Source of the DNA: Pseudomonas parafulva NBRC 16636 = DSM 17004
GTDB lineage: Bacteria; Pseudomonadota; Gammaproteobacteria; Pseudomonadales; Pseudomonadaceae
Length of the DNA stretch: 64,000 nucleotides
Assembly: GCF_000730645.1 (NCBI RefSeq)
Contig: NZ_BBIU01000016.1
Span: 124,001-188,000 of the forward strand
Reading direction: 5' to 3'
Positions within the stretch are counted from its first letter, which is position 1, and each line of letters opens with the position of its first letter. This document shows, in pieces, positions 1 to 8,807 of the stretch. The notes below the pieces were generated by a model that did no database searches, was not told where the DNA came from, and was given only the letters and a program-made list of their open reading frames with translations. A program made the translations under genes and the position numbers.

Positions 1-214
1 TCAGCTGCCAGGCCAAGCCAGCCTTCACACCCACCTGCAGCGCAGCATCCAGTATTGCCTCGCCGCGCGCCGCGGACGCCTGGTTTTTCTCATCCCGCAT
101 GGCCTCTACGGCCGACCTGGCGTCATCGGGCTCGCCTTGCTTTTGCACATATGCAGGCTTGTCGTAAAGGCGCTCGGCATCCTCGAGCGTCATCGGTGGC
201 ATGTCCATTGCCAT
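1..214 (-). CDS. dotC: DotC-like type IVB secretion lipoprotein, N-terminal part (cut by window edge)
   Basis: Only the first 71 residues are in the window; the gene runs off the left edge. The ATG lies 2 bases after the dotD stop, so the two genes are transcribed and probably translated together. The visible part includes the run AILDAALQVGVKAGLAWQL, which resembles the region of DotC where an Arg/Ala-rich helix leads into a Gly-Leu-Ala motif. In the Legionella system DotC is an outer-membrane lipoprotein that, with DotD, helps place the secretin-like DotH in the outer membrane. No signal peptide or lipobox is visible in these residues, so either the start lies further upstream or this homologue is not lipidated in the usual way. 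An in-frame ATG at codon 3 is an alternative start. The assignment rests on position after dotD as much as on sequence. Confidence 0.7.
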   Translation of the reverse strand, partial: MAMDMPPMTLEDAERLYDKPAYVQKQGEPDDARSAVEAMRDEKNQASAARGEAILDAALQVGVKAGLAWQL

Positions 215-216
215 GA

Positions 217-717
217 TCAGCTCCTTCCCATCGCCAGGGGCACGGGTTTGTAGATCAGGCGCAAGGTATTGGTACTCTTGTCCAGCACAACATCGGCGCC
301 GGTATCAATCTGCTTGCCTACATCGCGCAGCACGTTGATAGGTGTGGCTTTGCGTACCCAGACGTTGACCGGTTTGAGGTCTACGCGTTTGCCGCTTTCC
401 ACGTAGGCGTAACCGTAGCGGCGTGCGAACGTCTGCAACAGTTCCTGGGGCTGGCCGATAAAATCGATGTCGACCTGATCGGTGTCGACCGCCGCCTGCC
501 TGGACGCAGCCTGAACGCGGTCGGCGTTCAAGCGCGAGACATAGTCATGCTGAGAGTTGACCGCCACTGCAACCTTGTCCGCGATGATGCGGCTGGCAAA
601 AGCCTCGGTATCCTCAGTGGTTGGCTTGGCCGAGCTTGCACACCCAGCCAGCGCCGCCAACGCAAGCAACAAGCCACCGGCCTTGTAGCCGCGGGCACCC
701 ATGAGCATTCCTTTCAT
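217..717 (-). CDS. dotD: DotD-like outer-membrane lipoprotein of the type IVB system
   Basis: This 166-residue protein has a lipoprotein signal: a basic start, a Leu/Ala-rich core and the lipobox LAGC around residue 24, so the mature protein begins at that Cys and is expected in the outer membrane. The C-terminal half (FARRYGYAYVESGKRV onward) fits the DotD fold, which resembles secretin N-domains. In Icm/Dot systems DotD works with DotC to bring DotH to the outer membrane and forms part of the core complex. The start at 717 is chosen because AGGAG lies six bases upstream; a longer frame to 771 has no ribosome site. It follows the transglycosylase gene and precedes dotC with a 2-base gap, the same D-then-C order as in Legionella. 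Confidence 0.85.
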   Translation of the reverse strand: MKGMLMGARGYKAGGLLLALAALAGCASSAKPTTEDTEAFASRIIADKVAVAVNSQHDYVSRLNADRVQAASRQAAVDTDQVDIDFIGQPQELLQTFARRYGYAYVESGKRVDLKPVNVWVRKATPINVLRDVGKQIDTGADVVLDKSTNTLRLIYKPVPLAMGRS

Positions 718-799
718 GTAGAACTCCTGAAGTTGTGATTCTGGCCAAGCTGGCGAAGCGCAGCCACACAATGTGCTTGCAGCCTCGCGACAATGGGCA

Positions 800-1321
800 T
801 TACTGGTAGCTCACCGCCAACTGGCGATGTTGCTGCCGTTCAAGGTACTTGCCCCACTTCACCGCGAGGGGGATAAGGTCTTTCTTGTAGATATCGTTGA
901 ATTTGCGCGTTTTGGAATGGTAATTGGCAGCACGCGTCCAGAAATCCTGGCCGTTGTTCTCTTCCAGCTTCTGGCGCAGCAACCAGGCCGCCAGCTCGGC
1001 GTTGTAACAACCCCGCCAGGCGACATCGGATTTCGTGATGCTCGGGTAGGAGGCGAATACACCTCTGGGGCCCCAGTGCGTTGTATTGATCTGGAAATGC
1101 CCCAGGTCGAAGGTACCGTTTTGATTGGAAACACTCTGGCCGTTCCTGCCACTTTCCTTGCTGGAAATCGCCAGCAGCACGTTGGCCGGCACGCCCTGGC
1201 GCTGAGCGGCCTGGATCACGCAGTCTATATCTGCCGGACGCACAGCGTAGAAGCCATCGGCCAATGCGCACGCCGGCCATGAAACGCACAGCAAAATCAG
1301 GTACCACCCGGATCGTGTCAT
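800..1321 (-). CDS. Lytic transglycosylase (SLT family) of the type IVB cluster
   Basis: This 173-residue protein has an N-terminal signal peptide of about 22 residues (hydrophobic run WYLILLCVSWPACALA). The soluble lytic transglycosylase domain that follows includes AISSKESGRNG, where Glu56 would be the catalytic acid, and later the GHFQIN and NYHS motifs typical of the fold. Such enzymes cut the peptidoglycan strand between MurNAc and GlcNAc; in conjugation systems they open the wall locally for assembly of the envelope-spanning channel, as VirB1 does. The start overlaps no other ATG well: the upstream gene's TGA ends one base before this ATG, implying translational coupling. A frame extending to 1375 would overlap the previous gene and is not needed. 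Confidence 0.85.
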   Translation of the reverse strand: MTRSGWYLILLCVSWPACALADGFYAVRPADIDCVIQAAQRQGVPANVLLAISSKESGRNGQSVSNQNGTFDLGHFQINTTHWGPRGVFASYPSITKSDVAWRGCYNAELAAWLLRQKLEENNGQDFWTRAANYHSKTRKFNDIYKKDLIPLAVKWGKYLERQQHRQLAVSYQ

Positions 1322-1322
1322 G

Positions 1323-1940
1323 TCAGATGATCCACTTCTGATGTTGGAACCAGAACCAGAATGCGCCTTCGACAAACAGTTGACCGCTCGACACCTGCCA
1401 GCTGCGGTAGGACTTCTTCATGCCGAAAACCCACAATGCAAAGCCGATCGACAGCCAGTTCAACGCGATCATGACACCCGCACCAGTGGCCAGCATGTAA
1501 ACGAAACCCAGGGTCGCTGCCAAGCTGGCAATGAAAAAGGCCCTCGAGTGCAAACGGTGACTGCCGGCAATGCGGTCGAGCTCCTCCCGCTCCAGGGTGG
1601 TCAGTTGGCCCCTGACCCTTTCGTTCCGGTAACGCGCTGCATGCTCACGGACTTTTCTGCTATCGGCTTCCTCGAGCAGAGCGAATTGGCAGTTGTTGCA
1701 TTGCCAGCTATGCAGAACACGCACGCGGCCGCTGGGGTGCTGCTCGATATCCTGATAGTCACCGTCCTGCTGAAGCAGGACTCCACGCTCGCACTCCGGG
1801 CAGGCGGGGCTGAAGTTCGAACGCCACAGCGCCTTGATGTGCTGGTTGCCCATGCGCAGTTGGTTCACACCCAGCGCCGCCATAGGCATGGTGATGAACG
1901 CGAACTTTGCTGCCCTCTTCCCTGTGCTGAACAACCCCAT
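1323..1940 (-). CDS. Membrane protein with zinc-ribbon-like cysteine pairs, unknown role in the type IVB cluster
   Basis: I do not recognise the family. The 205-residue protein has two CxxC pairs, CPEC at 47-50 and CNNC at 81-84, spaced as in a small zinc ribbon. A charged helical stretch follows (about 92-128), then two predicted transmembrane segments (about 134-151 and 154-173) and an aromatic-rich tail with several Trp and Phe. The gene lies in the operon between dotL and the transglycosylase, and its stop codon is coupled to the transglycosylase start, so a role in the transfer apparatus is likely. DotM/IcmP, the usual partner of DotL, is not seen in this window, but this protein is too short and lacks visible resemblance to it. 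The ribosome site is weak (GGTGACG). Only the association with conjugation is inferred, from context. Confidence 0.7.
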   Translation of the reverse strand: MGLFSTGKRAAKFAFITMPMAALGVNQLRMGNQHIKALWRSNFSPACPECERGVLLQQDGDYQDIEQHPSGRVRVLHSWQCNNCQFALLEEADSRKVREHAARYRNERVRGQLTTLEREELDRIAGSHRLHSRAFFIASLAATLGFVYMLATGAGVMIALNWLSIGFALWVFGMKKSYRSWQVSSGQLFVEGAFWFWFQHQKWII

Positions 1941-2016
1941 TTACGTCACCATACATGCTTTAATTACGTTTTTTGATTATCTGTTAGATATCTATCGTCG
2001 TCAATTTATAACACAG

Positions 2017-4893
2017 CTATTCCGATGATTGCCCCTTGGACAGGCGTCTGCACTCATTCTCCAGCTGGCTAAGTTGCTCACGTACACTGCCCAAGGACTG
2101 GGGTTCGAGGTCCGCAGGCAAGGTGTAGGTTGTTTCGCGAGCGATGGCCGCACAGGTTTGACTTGCTCGTTCTTGAGCAGCCCATTTCTCGGCCAGCGAG
2201 GTGAAAGCCTTGCCTGACGCCAGTACCTGCATGTCGAGCAGGGCTTCTGGTCCGCCCGCAACCAGTGGCACCAAAGGTAGCTCAGGGGTCGGCTCCACTG
2301 CCGGAGTTACCGGCGCTGGAAGGGCCGTGTCGGCATACTTCTGCGCAACAGCCAGAATGCTTGTCTCGATAGATGGCAGGGTTGGTTCGCTGGGCGCTGG
2401 CTTTGCCCGCGGGGCAGCGTCATGCAAAGCTCCAGTCAGATAAGCCCCCACAATTGCCAGTGAGGTATCGAGGCGGCCCAGCACAGGCCTTTCAGGGTTT
2501 GCATAATTGTGCTGGAAGGCCCCATGCATGCGGGCCAGCGTAGGGTCGCCTTTGACCACGCCCCGCACCCGCTTGGCAAACGAACCGTCCTTGAGGCTAT
2601 CGACCAACGCCTGTCGCGACTGACGGTTCTGCGGCAAGTCCGAAGGTTCGGGGGGCTCCACAGGGATAAAATCGTTGATGCGCATCTCTTTGGGTGCTGG
2701 GCCTGCCGTATAGAAGCCAAGCCCGCGAATAAGCGCGACGCCACCCGTCTTCCCGCCCTGCGACTTTTTGCCGATGAGGAACGTAAACTCGCCGTTTTCC
2801 TGCATCGCGACGTCGTCGTAGTTGAGCCGGCTGCGCTGTTCGATGGCAATGTTGTCCGACTGCCTGAACGTGTCGTTGACCGCCCCGGAGGAACGCTCGA
2901 AATTGCCGAGCATCGCCTGCGAAGACTCGGCTGCCGCCCCTTGAACGCGGCGCCAGGTTTCCGACTCGGTACCGGAGGTCAAACGCCCGACCGCGCGGAT
3001 GTTGGTGTTTTCCCAGGTAGCGTCGGCCTCTTCGGCACTCGATTTCTTCAAAGATGAAAAATCCTGCGCTGCAAAGGTCACGCTGAAGCCAAGGCTCCGG
3101 GCCTGCGCAGGTGCTACAGCAAAGCCAACCACTGCGTAATAGCCGTACTCGTCGAGGATGGTGTAGAACGGGAACTGCGAGCCAGTCGGCCGGCTGTCGA
3201 TGATCTCGCGCACCACACCTTCCACACGATTGCCCAGGCAGCCAGCCATCATCTGTTTGATGCTGCCGACAATCATCTTGCCGAGCATGCGCATGCTGTC
3301 GGGCGCTCGCTCCAGCGCTGGCAGCAACACCACCAGCAACCGCCGGTTGATGACCACATCGTAAAAATCGACATCGCCCACCCGCGTCTTGAAGATATGG
3401 CCGTAGTTAAACGTCAGGTCGTTGAAGATCCGCCCAAGCTGCATGACGATATAGCCGTGCTGCTCCAGGGTCTTGGTTTCCTGATTCTTGAACTTGGTTT
3501 TCTGGTAACCCGGCAGGGTAAGCAGGTAAGAGCGCAGGGGGGCCACGATCACATCAAACATGTCGCCATATTTGCCACCGTGCTCCCACACCAAGTCTTC
3601 GATGACGTTGAGCTCGAAGTACTCCAGGTATTTCTCGGGTGAAAGGTTTATGTGGCCCTTGTCACGCAGGTAAGTCAACGGGCGGGTAAGCGCGGCCACG
3701 AACATGATGGCGCGCCCTTTCCACATGTCGCCACCACCACCGGAATCATCCATCAGCGAGACGATGAGTTCGATCAACATGCCCGACGATGTGTTGCCCA
3801 TCATGTTCATGTTGTTCGTCACCTTGTCGACCTGTTTCTCGACAAAGTCACGGCCGGAGGTGATGAAGTTGATGATCAGCAGGTCGTCTTCGCGCCCAAG
3901 GTAACGGGACAGCCTGAAGATTTCCTTTTGCAGCTTGGGGTCACCCTTGCCGTCGACGTAGATGAAGCCGGTGTTCTGTACCAGTGCGTTGAAGACAATA
4001 CCCAACAGCAGTTCGGTATTGTGGGTGACGAGGCTGTCATCGGTGATGTAAAGATGGTGCGGGTGATCGATCTCGATACACTGACAGGGCGCCTGGCCTG
4101 CAGCAGTCACCTTCCACACCGGCGCCCAGCCATCGAACCGGGCGCTGCCACGCCTCTTGCGCACCTTAGGCAGCATCACCGAGACACCGCGGGCAAGCAG
4201 CGCCGCGATAGCATCGGTGGTCACGGTGTGGGCCTGCTCGACGCCGTCACGCGCTTTGCTGAGTACACGCCAGAGATGATCGCCCGTTGCCTGGGCACGC
4301 CGGCCGTCGCGAGTCGCAACCGTAAAGATCGGCTGCATCCCCTGTTCGATCACCCTCAGCACTGCGGCGTGCTTGCCATCGGGTGTGCAAACGCTGTCAC
4401 CGACCCTGATCTGGCCCATGCTTACCCAACCGCCAGGGGTTAACACCTTGGCATGCTTGGGCTGCGGCTTACCCGAGCCGGTGGTGCCCAAAACCAGTTG
4501 GTGGGTACGCAGGTCGCTATCAGCAGCGTAGATCTGCTCTTTGGTTTCCAGGTCATTACCAAACAAGGTAACGCCTTCGCCCTTCTTGTTGCCTTTGTAA
4601 GAGCCGTCGTTGACGTCAGCCAGCTTGGGCACGCGGTACGGAAAATCGAAGGCGCGCTTGTCCACAGAAACGAACTTGCGCGCAAAGGCCCACAACACCA
4701 GCAGCAACAACTCGCCCGAAAACGGCACCTTGATCAGGATCAAAGCGAGCACCGGCAAGGCGAAGGTACCGAATACGGCCCCTTCCGCTGACTGGAAGAA
4801 GTCGCTGAACCGCTGCCCCGCCAGGCGCGTATCTTTACGCCTACGGTTATTGCTGACCTCATGCTGACGGGATGCGCCCTTGTACTGAGCCAT
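2017..4893 (-). CDS. dotL: DotL/IcmO type IV coupling protein (TraD-like ATPase) interrupted by an intein
   Basis: The 958-residue precursor is expected to become an 808-residue protein after splicing. Two N-terminal membrane segments (about 43-74) anchor it in the inner membrane. The P-loop GTTGSGK ends at residue 142, and its Thr is at 293 after the 150-residue insertion. Walker B is at ILDEYGYY (Asp581-Glu582), followed by a conserved FAAQDF motif. DotL is the coupling ATPase that receives substrates (effector proteins or the relaxase-DNA complex) and hands them to the channel; in Legionella its C-terminal tail binds DotN and IcmS/IcmW. Here the C-terminal 200 residues are Pro/Ala-rich, then helical. 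The ribosome site GAGGGAG stands before the ATG, 11 bases after the dotO stop. The reading frame is continuous through the insertion, so this is not a frameshift or broken gene. Confidence 0.93.
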   Translation of the reverse strand: MAQYKGASRQHEVSNNRRRKDTRLAGQRFSDFFQSAEGAVFGTFALPVLALILIKVPFSGELLLLVLWAFARKFVSVDKRAFDFPYRVPKLADVNDGSYKGNKKGEGVTLFGNDLETKEQIYAADSDLRTHQLVLGTTGSGKPQPKHAKVLTPGGWVSMGQIRVGDSVCTPDGKHAAVLRVIEQGMQPIFTVATRDGRRAQATGDHLWRVLSKARDGVEQAHTVTTDAIAALLARGVSVMLPKVRKRRGSARFDGWAPVWKVTAAGQAPCQCIEIDHPHHLYITDDSLVTHNTELLLGIVFNALVQNTGFIYVDGKGDPKLQKEIFRLSRYLGREDDLLIINFITSGRDFVEKQVDKVTNNMNMMGNTSSGMLIELIVSLMDDSGGGGDMWKGRAIMFVAALTRPLTYLRDKGHINLSPEKYLEYFELNVIEDLVWEHGGKYGDMFDVIVAPLRSYLLTLPGYQKTKFKNQETKTLEQHGYIVMQLGRIFNDLTFNYGHIFKTRVGDVDFYDVVINRRLLVVLLPALERAPDSMRMLGKMIVGSIKQMMAGCLGNRVEGVVREIIDSRPTGSQFPFYTILDEYGYYAVVGFAVAPAQARSLGFSVTFAAQDFSSLKKSSAEEADATWENTNIRAVGRLTSGTESETWRRVQGAAAESSQAMLGNFERSSGAVNDTFRQSDNIAIEQRSRLNYDDVAMQENGEFTFLIGKKSQGGKTGGVALIRGLGFYTAGPAPKEMRINDFIPVEPPEPSDLPQNRQSRQALVDSLKDGSFAKRVRGVVKGDPTLARMHGAFQHNYANPERPVLGRLDTSLAIVGAYLTGALHDAAPRAKPAPSEPTLPSIETSILAVAQKYADTALPAPVTPAVEPTPELPLVPLVAGGPEALLDMQVLASGKAFTSLAEKWAAQERASQTCAAIARETTYTLPADLEPQSLGSVREQLSQLENECRRLSKGQSSE
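4018..4467 (-). mobile_element. Class 3-type mini-intein inside the DotL Walker A motif
   Basis: Residues 143-292 of the DotL precursor split GTTGSGK from TELLLG, which together form a perfect P-loop. Block A is present (AKVLTPGGW, then QIRVGDSV and TPDG). Block B reads ATGDHLWRV, with Thr203 at B:7, His206 at B:10 and Trp208 at B:12. Block F begins at CIEID, with Cys272 at F:4. Block G is VTHN, with Thr290 at G:5, His291 and the terminal Asn292, and the +1 extein residue is Thr293. Position 1 is Pro143, not Cys or Ser. A non-nucleophilic first residue with Trp at B:12, Cys at F:4 and Thr at G:5 is the hallmark of class 3 inteins, in which the block F Cys starts splicing. There is no room for a homing endonuclease. 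The block assignment is mine by eye, but every expected catalytic position is filled. Confidence 0.9.
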
Positions 4894-4904
4894 CTGTCAC
4901 TCCC

Positions 4905-7900
4905 TCAAACGACGTCTTCGAATGCACTGGCGCCGATGTAGTCGGCAACCAGGTCTTTGGCGATGCGTGCGATCACAGATTGCTCCATGTCGTCATCGAC
5001 AAACTCCACGTCTTTGAACGTTTCGCGCTTGAGCCGCTCGACCATGTCCTTGCAGCCACCGGATGGGAAACGCCGAGCAAGCAACGCCAGTGCATCCGGG
5101 CGGGGCATGTGCTCATACAACATGGTTCTCAGCTTGCGGTCTTCGGCAGTGGTGGTCAGCGCCCAAAGGCGCATCGGCCCGGCAGACATGGTGAACAGCT
5201 GGCTGTAGGTAGCGTTCTTGGTTTCAAAGCGAGCCAGGAACGTACAGCCGTGCTTGTTGGCACCGTGTACGAAGTTGACCAGGGCATGCTCCTCGGTATC
5301 GGACAGGCCGATGTTCTTGCGTAGCCAGTCACGGGTTTCCTTGGTCCCCGAATCGAGAATGAAGGTCGCCGTGGCGATCTTGGTAAGCGAGCCGAAGTCT
5401 TCCATCAGCTGGGAAGCCAGGATGATCTCCATGTTCCACTTACGCGCCTCGCGCCCGTCAGTCTGCATCTGCTCCTGCAAGCCCACATGGCCGCCGGTCT
5501 TGTGAAATTCGTCCATGCACATGACCTTGTATTCGTCCACCAGGTCGGCGACGAGGCGTTCATAGAACGGCAGATATTTTTCGGTAAAGAACGGAAAATC
5601 TTCCTTGGAGAACGCCACTTTCTTCATAAAGCACTGGCGCGCGATCATGTACATCAGCGCCGTCTGTTTCTTGGCCGAGGCAGACCCCTGCAGCGCCACG
5701 TCCTGCAGGTCCAAGGCCACTATACGTGCACTGCCGACGTCGAACCGGGTGTGGTCTGCGAACACCGGGAAGTCACCCACTGCTTCGCGAATACCCAGGA
5801 TGAAGGCGTCTACCAAGCTGCGGCCAACCTCGCCTGAGCCTTCGTACTCCGCGCGAACTTCTTCCGTCGAGGCCACCGCCACCAGGTCGTTGAGGGTCGG
5901 GACGGCATAGCGCTGCGTCACCTCCGCCTCGTAAACCATGCCGGCGTCAAACATCGCATCCACCAGCTCCCAGTAGGTGGTGGCGGGCAGGATGCGGAAC
6001 CCAAGCTGAGCAACCGCCGTATCTACGACATCATTGTGACCAGGCTTGTAGGTCTCTGGGCTGGCCCGCTCGATCTTGTCATCCTTGCGGCGGTAGGCCA
6101 GGTCTACCATGCGGCCAACAAAGTTGCTCATCCCCTCATAGGGTTTTTCCCGTTCAGGCGGCGTCACCAGGATGGTCAGAAAGTTCTTATTGAATTCCCG
6201 GTCCTTGGGCAGGGGATAACGCTGGCCCAAGGGGGTATCGAGTGGGTTGATGCAGTCTTTTCGGGCATTCTGCAAACGTTTGTACACCACAAGGTGGTGC
6301 AACCTCGGGGGCAGGTTGTCACGCACCAGGTCGCAGAAACCGGAAGACGATATGCCGATATCGGTGATCCCAATGTAGGGCAGGCCCGTCAAGCCAGGCA
6401 TCAGGCACGACTCGAAATGGTTGTTGTTCATCAATACCGACTTGCCCGAACCAGGCTTGCCGGCGATCAATGTGATCCAGGTAGTCTGCTGGGACGAGAA
6501 TCGCTGATACTTCAGAATCTTGCCGTCCAGGCTACGGTAGATGGTAGATCCCTCTTGGAACGGTGAAGCCGGGCGGGTCAGCGGCAACATGGCAACGGCA
6601 TCGCCCAATGGCGCGGCCGCAGGCGTGCCAAGGTGTTTTGTGGTGAGGCCAAGGCAATTTGACTGGAATGCCTGCATCGGGTTGCCCGTACGCTCGATAA
6701 ACACGGGTTGCCCCCACGCCTCCAGCGTGCGCCATAGTTTGGATTTGCGAAGGGCCAGCTCTTTTATCCCTCGCTCGTCCGGGCTGGACCACGTCATTGC
6801 GGCAACCTGCAGCTTGACCATGCACTCGCCGTCACGCACCCGCTCGCGCAACTCCTTGGTGGCCAAGTTGATGTTGCGGTTCTGCTCGGAGGTGATCGAC
6901 AACAACTGGGCGAACAGGCTCTTCCACGCCAGGACGCTCATCCCGTCCGAAGACAACATGACCGAAACCGAATAGGGCAAGGCCCGCGATACACCGTTTT
7001 CCTGGGTCTCGGCCCGGTTCAGGCTATTGAACAAGGTATTGAAGTACTGGGGCTCGGCCGGCGGGATCGACATGATCAGCGGCGCATACACCCGGGCGCC
7101 AACGCGGACACTGGTAGGGTCGGGAAGCAGCCCCGTGCGCTGACCATTTCCGATCTCACCCGAAGTGACCATGATCTGGCTGGGCAGTGTGGGGTACATG
7201 AATTCCGACACGTCGTCTTCGCGCGTGCTGGTCTTCCACCGCATGGGGATTGCACTGCCCGGAATGTACGGCTTCCATGTTCTCGGTGTGATGTCCGGGT
7301 TGACCTTCGCGCGGATCGCGCGAATGGCCTCACTGACGTCTAGCACATCCGCCGAGCAGCCAAACTCTGGCGACGTCAGGTCTTCGGTGATCTTGGTCAC
7401 GAATGACAGATGACGATCCTTCAGGTACGAAATGGGCCGCAACAAGTTCTGCGCATCGGCGGTAGCGGGCCATTGTGATTGCGCACGAAACTCGTTCAGC
7501 GCCTCACGTGCCATGGTCCTTTCGGTCTGATCGAGCAGCGCTGGCCGCGACCAGAACACCAGGTAGCACTCTTCGTCATAGACATACTGGGCATACTTGC
7601 TCACGCCCTCGTTGATCAAGTGCCGTACGTTGAGGTTCAGTCGCTCGGCGGTGGCCGCCTGCTGCAAGGCGTTCTGCTCAAGGGGCGCTGTGGCGTCCAG
7701 GTCACGGCTGAACACGATCTGCAAGTGATGACCACGTACCTTGAAGTAAACGGAGAGGGAAGCCTCAAGCAGGCTGACCAGCCGCTCGAACTGCTCACGC
7801 CCGAGCACACTCTTGGTGCCATTGAACCGCACAATGGACGCGAGCGAGCCGTCGTTGGCGACAATGGCCTGCCCCCCATCAACCGTTTCCAGGTCGCAAT

Positions 7901-7967
7901 AGTCTTGTACGTCGGCTTTCAGTTGGCTCAGAACCGTCAGGATCACCGCCTCGAGTTTGTTAAACAT
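4905..7967 (-). CDS. dotO: DotO/IcmB type IVB secretion ATPase (VirB4/TraU-like)
   Basis: This 1020-residue protein is the size expected for DotO/IcmB. The C-terminal half carries the P-loop GKPGSGKS (about residues 503-510). A Walker B-like segment, YKVMCMDEFHKTGG, lies further on, followed by a sensor region with IILASQLMEDF. The N-terminal half matches the non-ATPase domain of VirB4-like proteins. DotO forms hexamers at the cytoplasmic face of the inner-membrane complex and powers assembly and substrate transfer with DotB. The start at 7967 was chosen over one ten codons upstream because AGGGAGA lies at a suitable distance. The gene lies 63 bases after dotN and 11 before dotL, and dotN-dotO matches the icmJ-icmB pairing in Legionella. 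Confidence 0.93.
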   Translation of the reverse strand: MFNKLEAVILTVLSQLKADVQDYCDLETVDGGQAIVANDGSLASIVRFNGTKSVLGREQFERLVSLLEASLSVYFKVRGHHLQIVFSRDLDATAPLEQNALQQAATAERLNLNVRHLINEGVSKYAQYVYDEECYLVFWSRPALLDQTERTMAREALNEFRAQSQWPATADAQNLLRPISYLKDRHLSFVTKITEDLTSPEFGCSADVLDVSEAIRAIRAKVNPDITPRTWKPYIPGSAIPMRWKTSTREDDVSEFMYPTLPSQIMVTSGEIGNGQRTGLLPDPTSVRVGARVYAPLIMSIPPAEPQYFNTLFNSLNRAETQENGVSRALPYSVSVMLSSDGMSVLAWKSLFAQLLSITSEQNRNINLATKELRERVRDGECMVKLQVAAMTWSSPDERGIKELALRKSKLWRTLEAWGQPVFIERTGNPMQAFQSNCLGLTTKHLGTPAAAPLGDAVAMLPLTRPASPFQEGSTIYRSLDGKILKYQRFSSQQTTWITLIAGKPGSGKSVLMNNNHFESCLMPGLTGLPYIGITDIGISSSGFCDLVRDNLPPRLHHLVVYKRLQNARKDCINPLDTPLGQRYPLPKDREFNKNFLTILVTPPEREKPYEGMSNFVGRMVDLAYRRKDDKIERASPETYKPGHNDVVDTAVAQLGFRILPATTYWELVDAMFDAGMVYEAEVTQRYAVPTLNDLVAVASTEEVRAEYEGSGEVGRSLVDAFILGIREAVGDFPVFADHTRFDVGSARIVALDLQDVALQGSASAKKQTALMYMIARQCFMKKVAFSKEDFPFFTEKYLPFYERLVADLVDEYKVMCMDEFHKTGGHVGLQEQMQTDGREARKWNMEIILASQLMEDFGSLTKIATATFILDSGTKETRDWLRKNIGLSDTEEHALVNFVHGANKHGCTFLARFETKNATYSQLFTMSAGPMRLWALTTTAEDRKLRTMLYEHMPRPDALALLARRFPSGGCKDMVERLKRETFKDVEFVDDDMEQSVIARIAKDLVADYIGASAFEDVV

Positions 7968-8030
7968 GTCCTTGTTCTCCCTGGATGACTTTCTCAACGG
8001 CGAGGCTGGTGAGTGCTGCGTAAAGGTGGA

Positions 8031-8777
8031 TCAAGCGAAATTCTTCATGAGCTGGGCCGCGAGGGCCGTCCAGTTATCCGGCTGAAACAGCGAGCGGTTG
8101 TTGGCCGCGTAGTACTCAAGCTGGCCACTGGAAAATGCCTGCCGAGTGGGGAACAGGCGCAACGGTGCCAGCCATTCAGCCCGGTTTGCGTACTCTTCGT
8201 CGCTGACAAGGGTCTTGCTGGCCAAGGTTTCCGCCACCGCCAGAACCGTTATGACGTCGCCGTCGAATACCTGCTTGAGTGTGTCACTGCCGCGAAACCT
8301 GAATGCCGCCAGAAGGCTGGCCAATTGTCCGTTGGTTTCACCATCATCCAGCAGCTCGGCAACATAAATTGCCCGGGCAACATTGTTGATCTCGGTTTGT
8401 GTCATTTCCTGCACGGCGACGAAAAAGCCCGTGCCATTCATGGCACATGCACCGAGATGATGAACCTGACGACAGAGATTGCAGGCTGTGATCAGGTTTT
8501 CTTTGATGCAGTTGTCAGGGTTGCTGTCCAGTGCATGGATCTGCTGGAACCTGGCGGATTTGAACCCGCAAAAGCGGCAGGTGTAGTTATCCCGCTGTAA
8601 CACCGACGTGCGCAGCTTGTCATGCACAGGGCTCATCAATGTGCGCTGGTCATCATCGGAACGCCACAGCGGCCGACGCACCCCGAACACCGGCTGGTTG
8701 GCCTCGCGGTTCACATAGCCGGCCGCCTGGGTTGGGGCTTCGACTGCCCTGTGCTCGGAAGAGGGTTTTGCGCTCAC
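8031..8777 (-). CDS. dotN: DotN/IcmJ-like coupling-complex protein with zinc finger
   Basis: The protein has two cysteine pairs, CRFC at 67-70 and CNLC at 99-102, with His residues after the second. This HNH-like zinc-binding arrangement is the one known for DotN. In Legionella DotN binds the C-terminal tail of DotL and is a stable part of the type IV coupling complex. The frame starts at a GTG (8777) and gives 248 residues; an ATG at codon 48 (8636) would give 201, closer to the roughly 208 residues of Legionella DotN. Neither start has a strong ribosome site, so the true N-terminus is uncertain. The position directly before dotO fits IcmJ-IcmB. Two hairpins lie between dotP and this gene. 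Confidence 0.85.
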   Translation of the reverse strand: MSAKPSSEHRAVEAPTQAAGYVNREANQPVFGVRRPLWRSDDDQRTLMSPVHDKLRTSVLQRDNYTCRFCGFKSARFQQIHALDSNPDNCIKENLITACNLCRQVHHLGACAMNGTGFFVAVQEMTQTEINNVARAIYVAELLDDGETNGQLASLLAAFRFRGSDTLKQVFDGDVITVLAVAETLASKTLVSDEEYANRAEWLAPLRLFPTRQAFSSGQLEYYAANNRSLFQPDNWTALAAQLMKNFA

Positions 8778-8807
8778 GCCTGATTGCCCCGAGGTTGTCC
8801 TTTGATC

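Noticed and set aside
3652..4443. Plus-strand open frame of 263 codons across the intein region
   Set aside because: It lies antisense to dotL, whose protein has clear family motifs on both sides and intein motifs in the middle; the plus-strand frame has no recognisable domain or ribosome site.
2017..4893. DotL as a broken gene or an assembly chimera
   Set aside because: The reading frame is continuous, the insertion is placed exactly within the P-loop, and all intein splice residues are present, which fits an intein rather than a disrupted gene.
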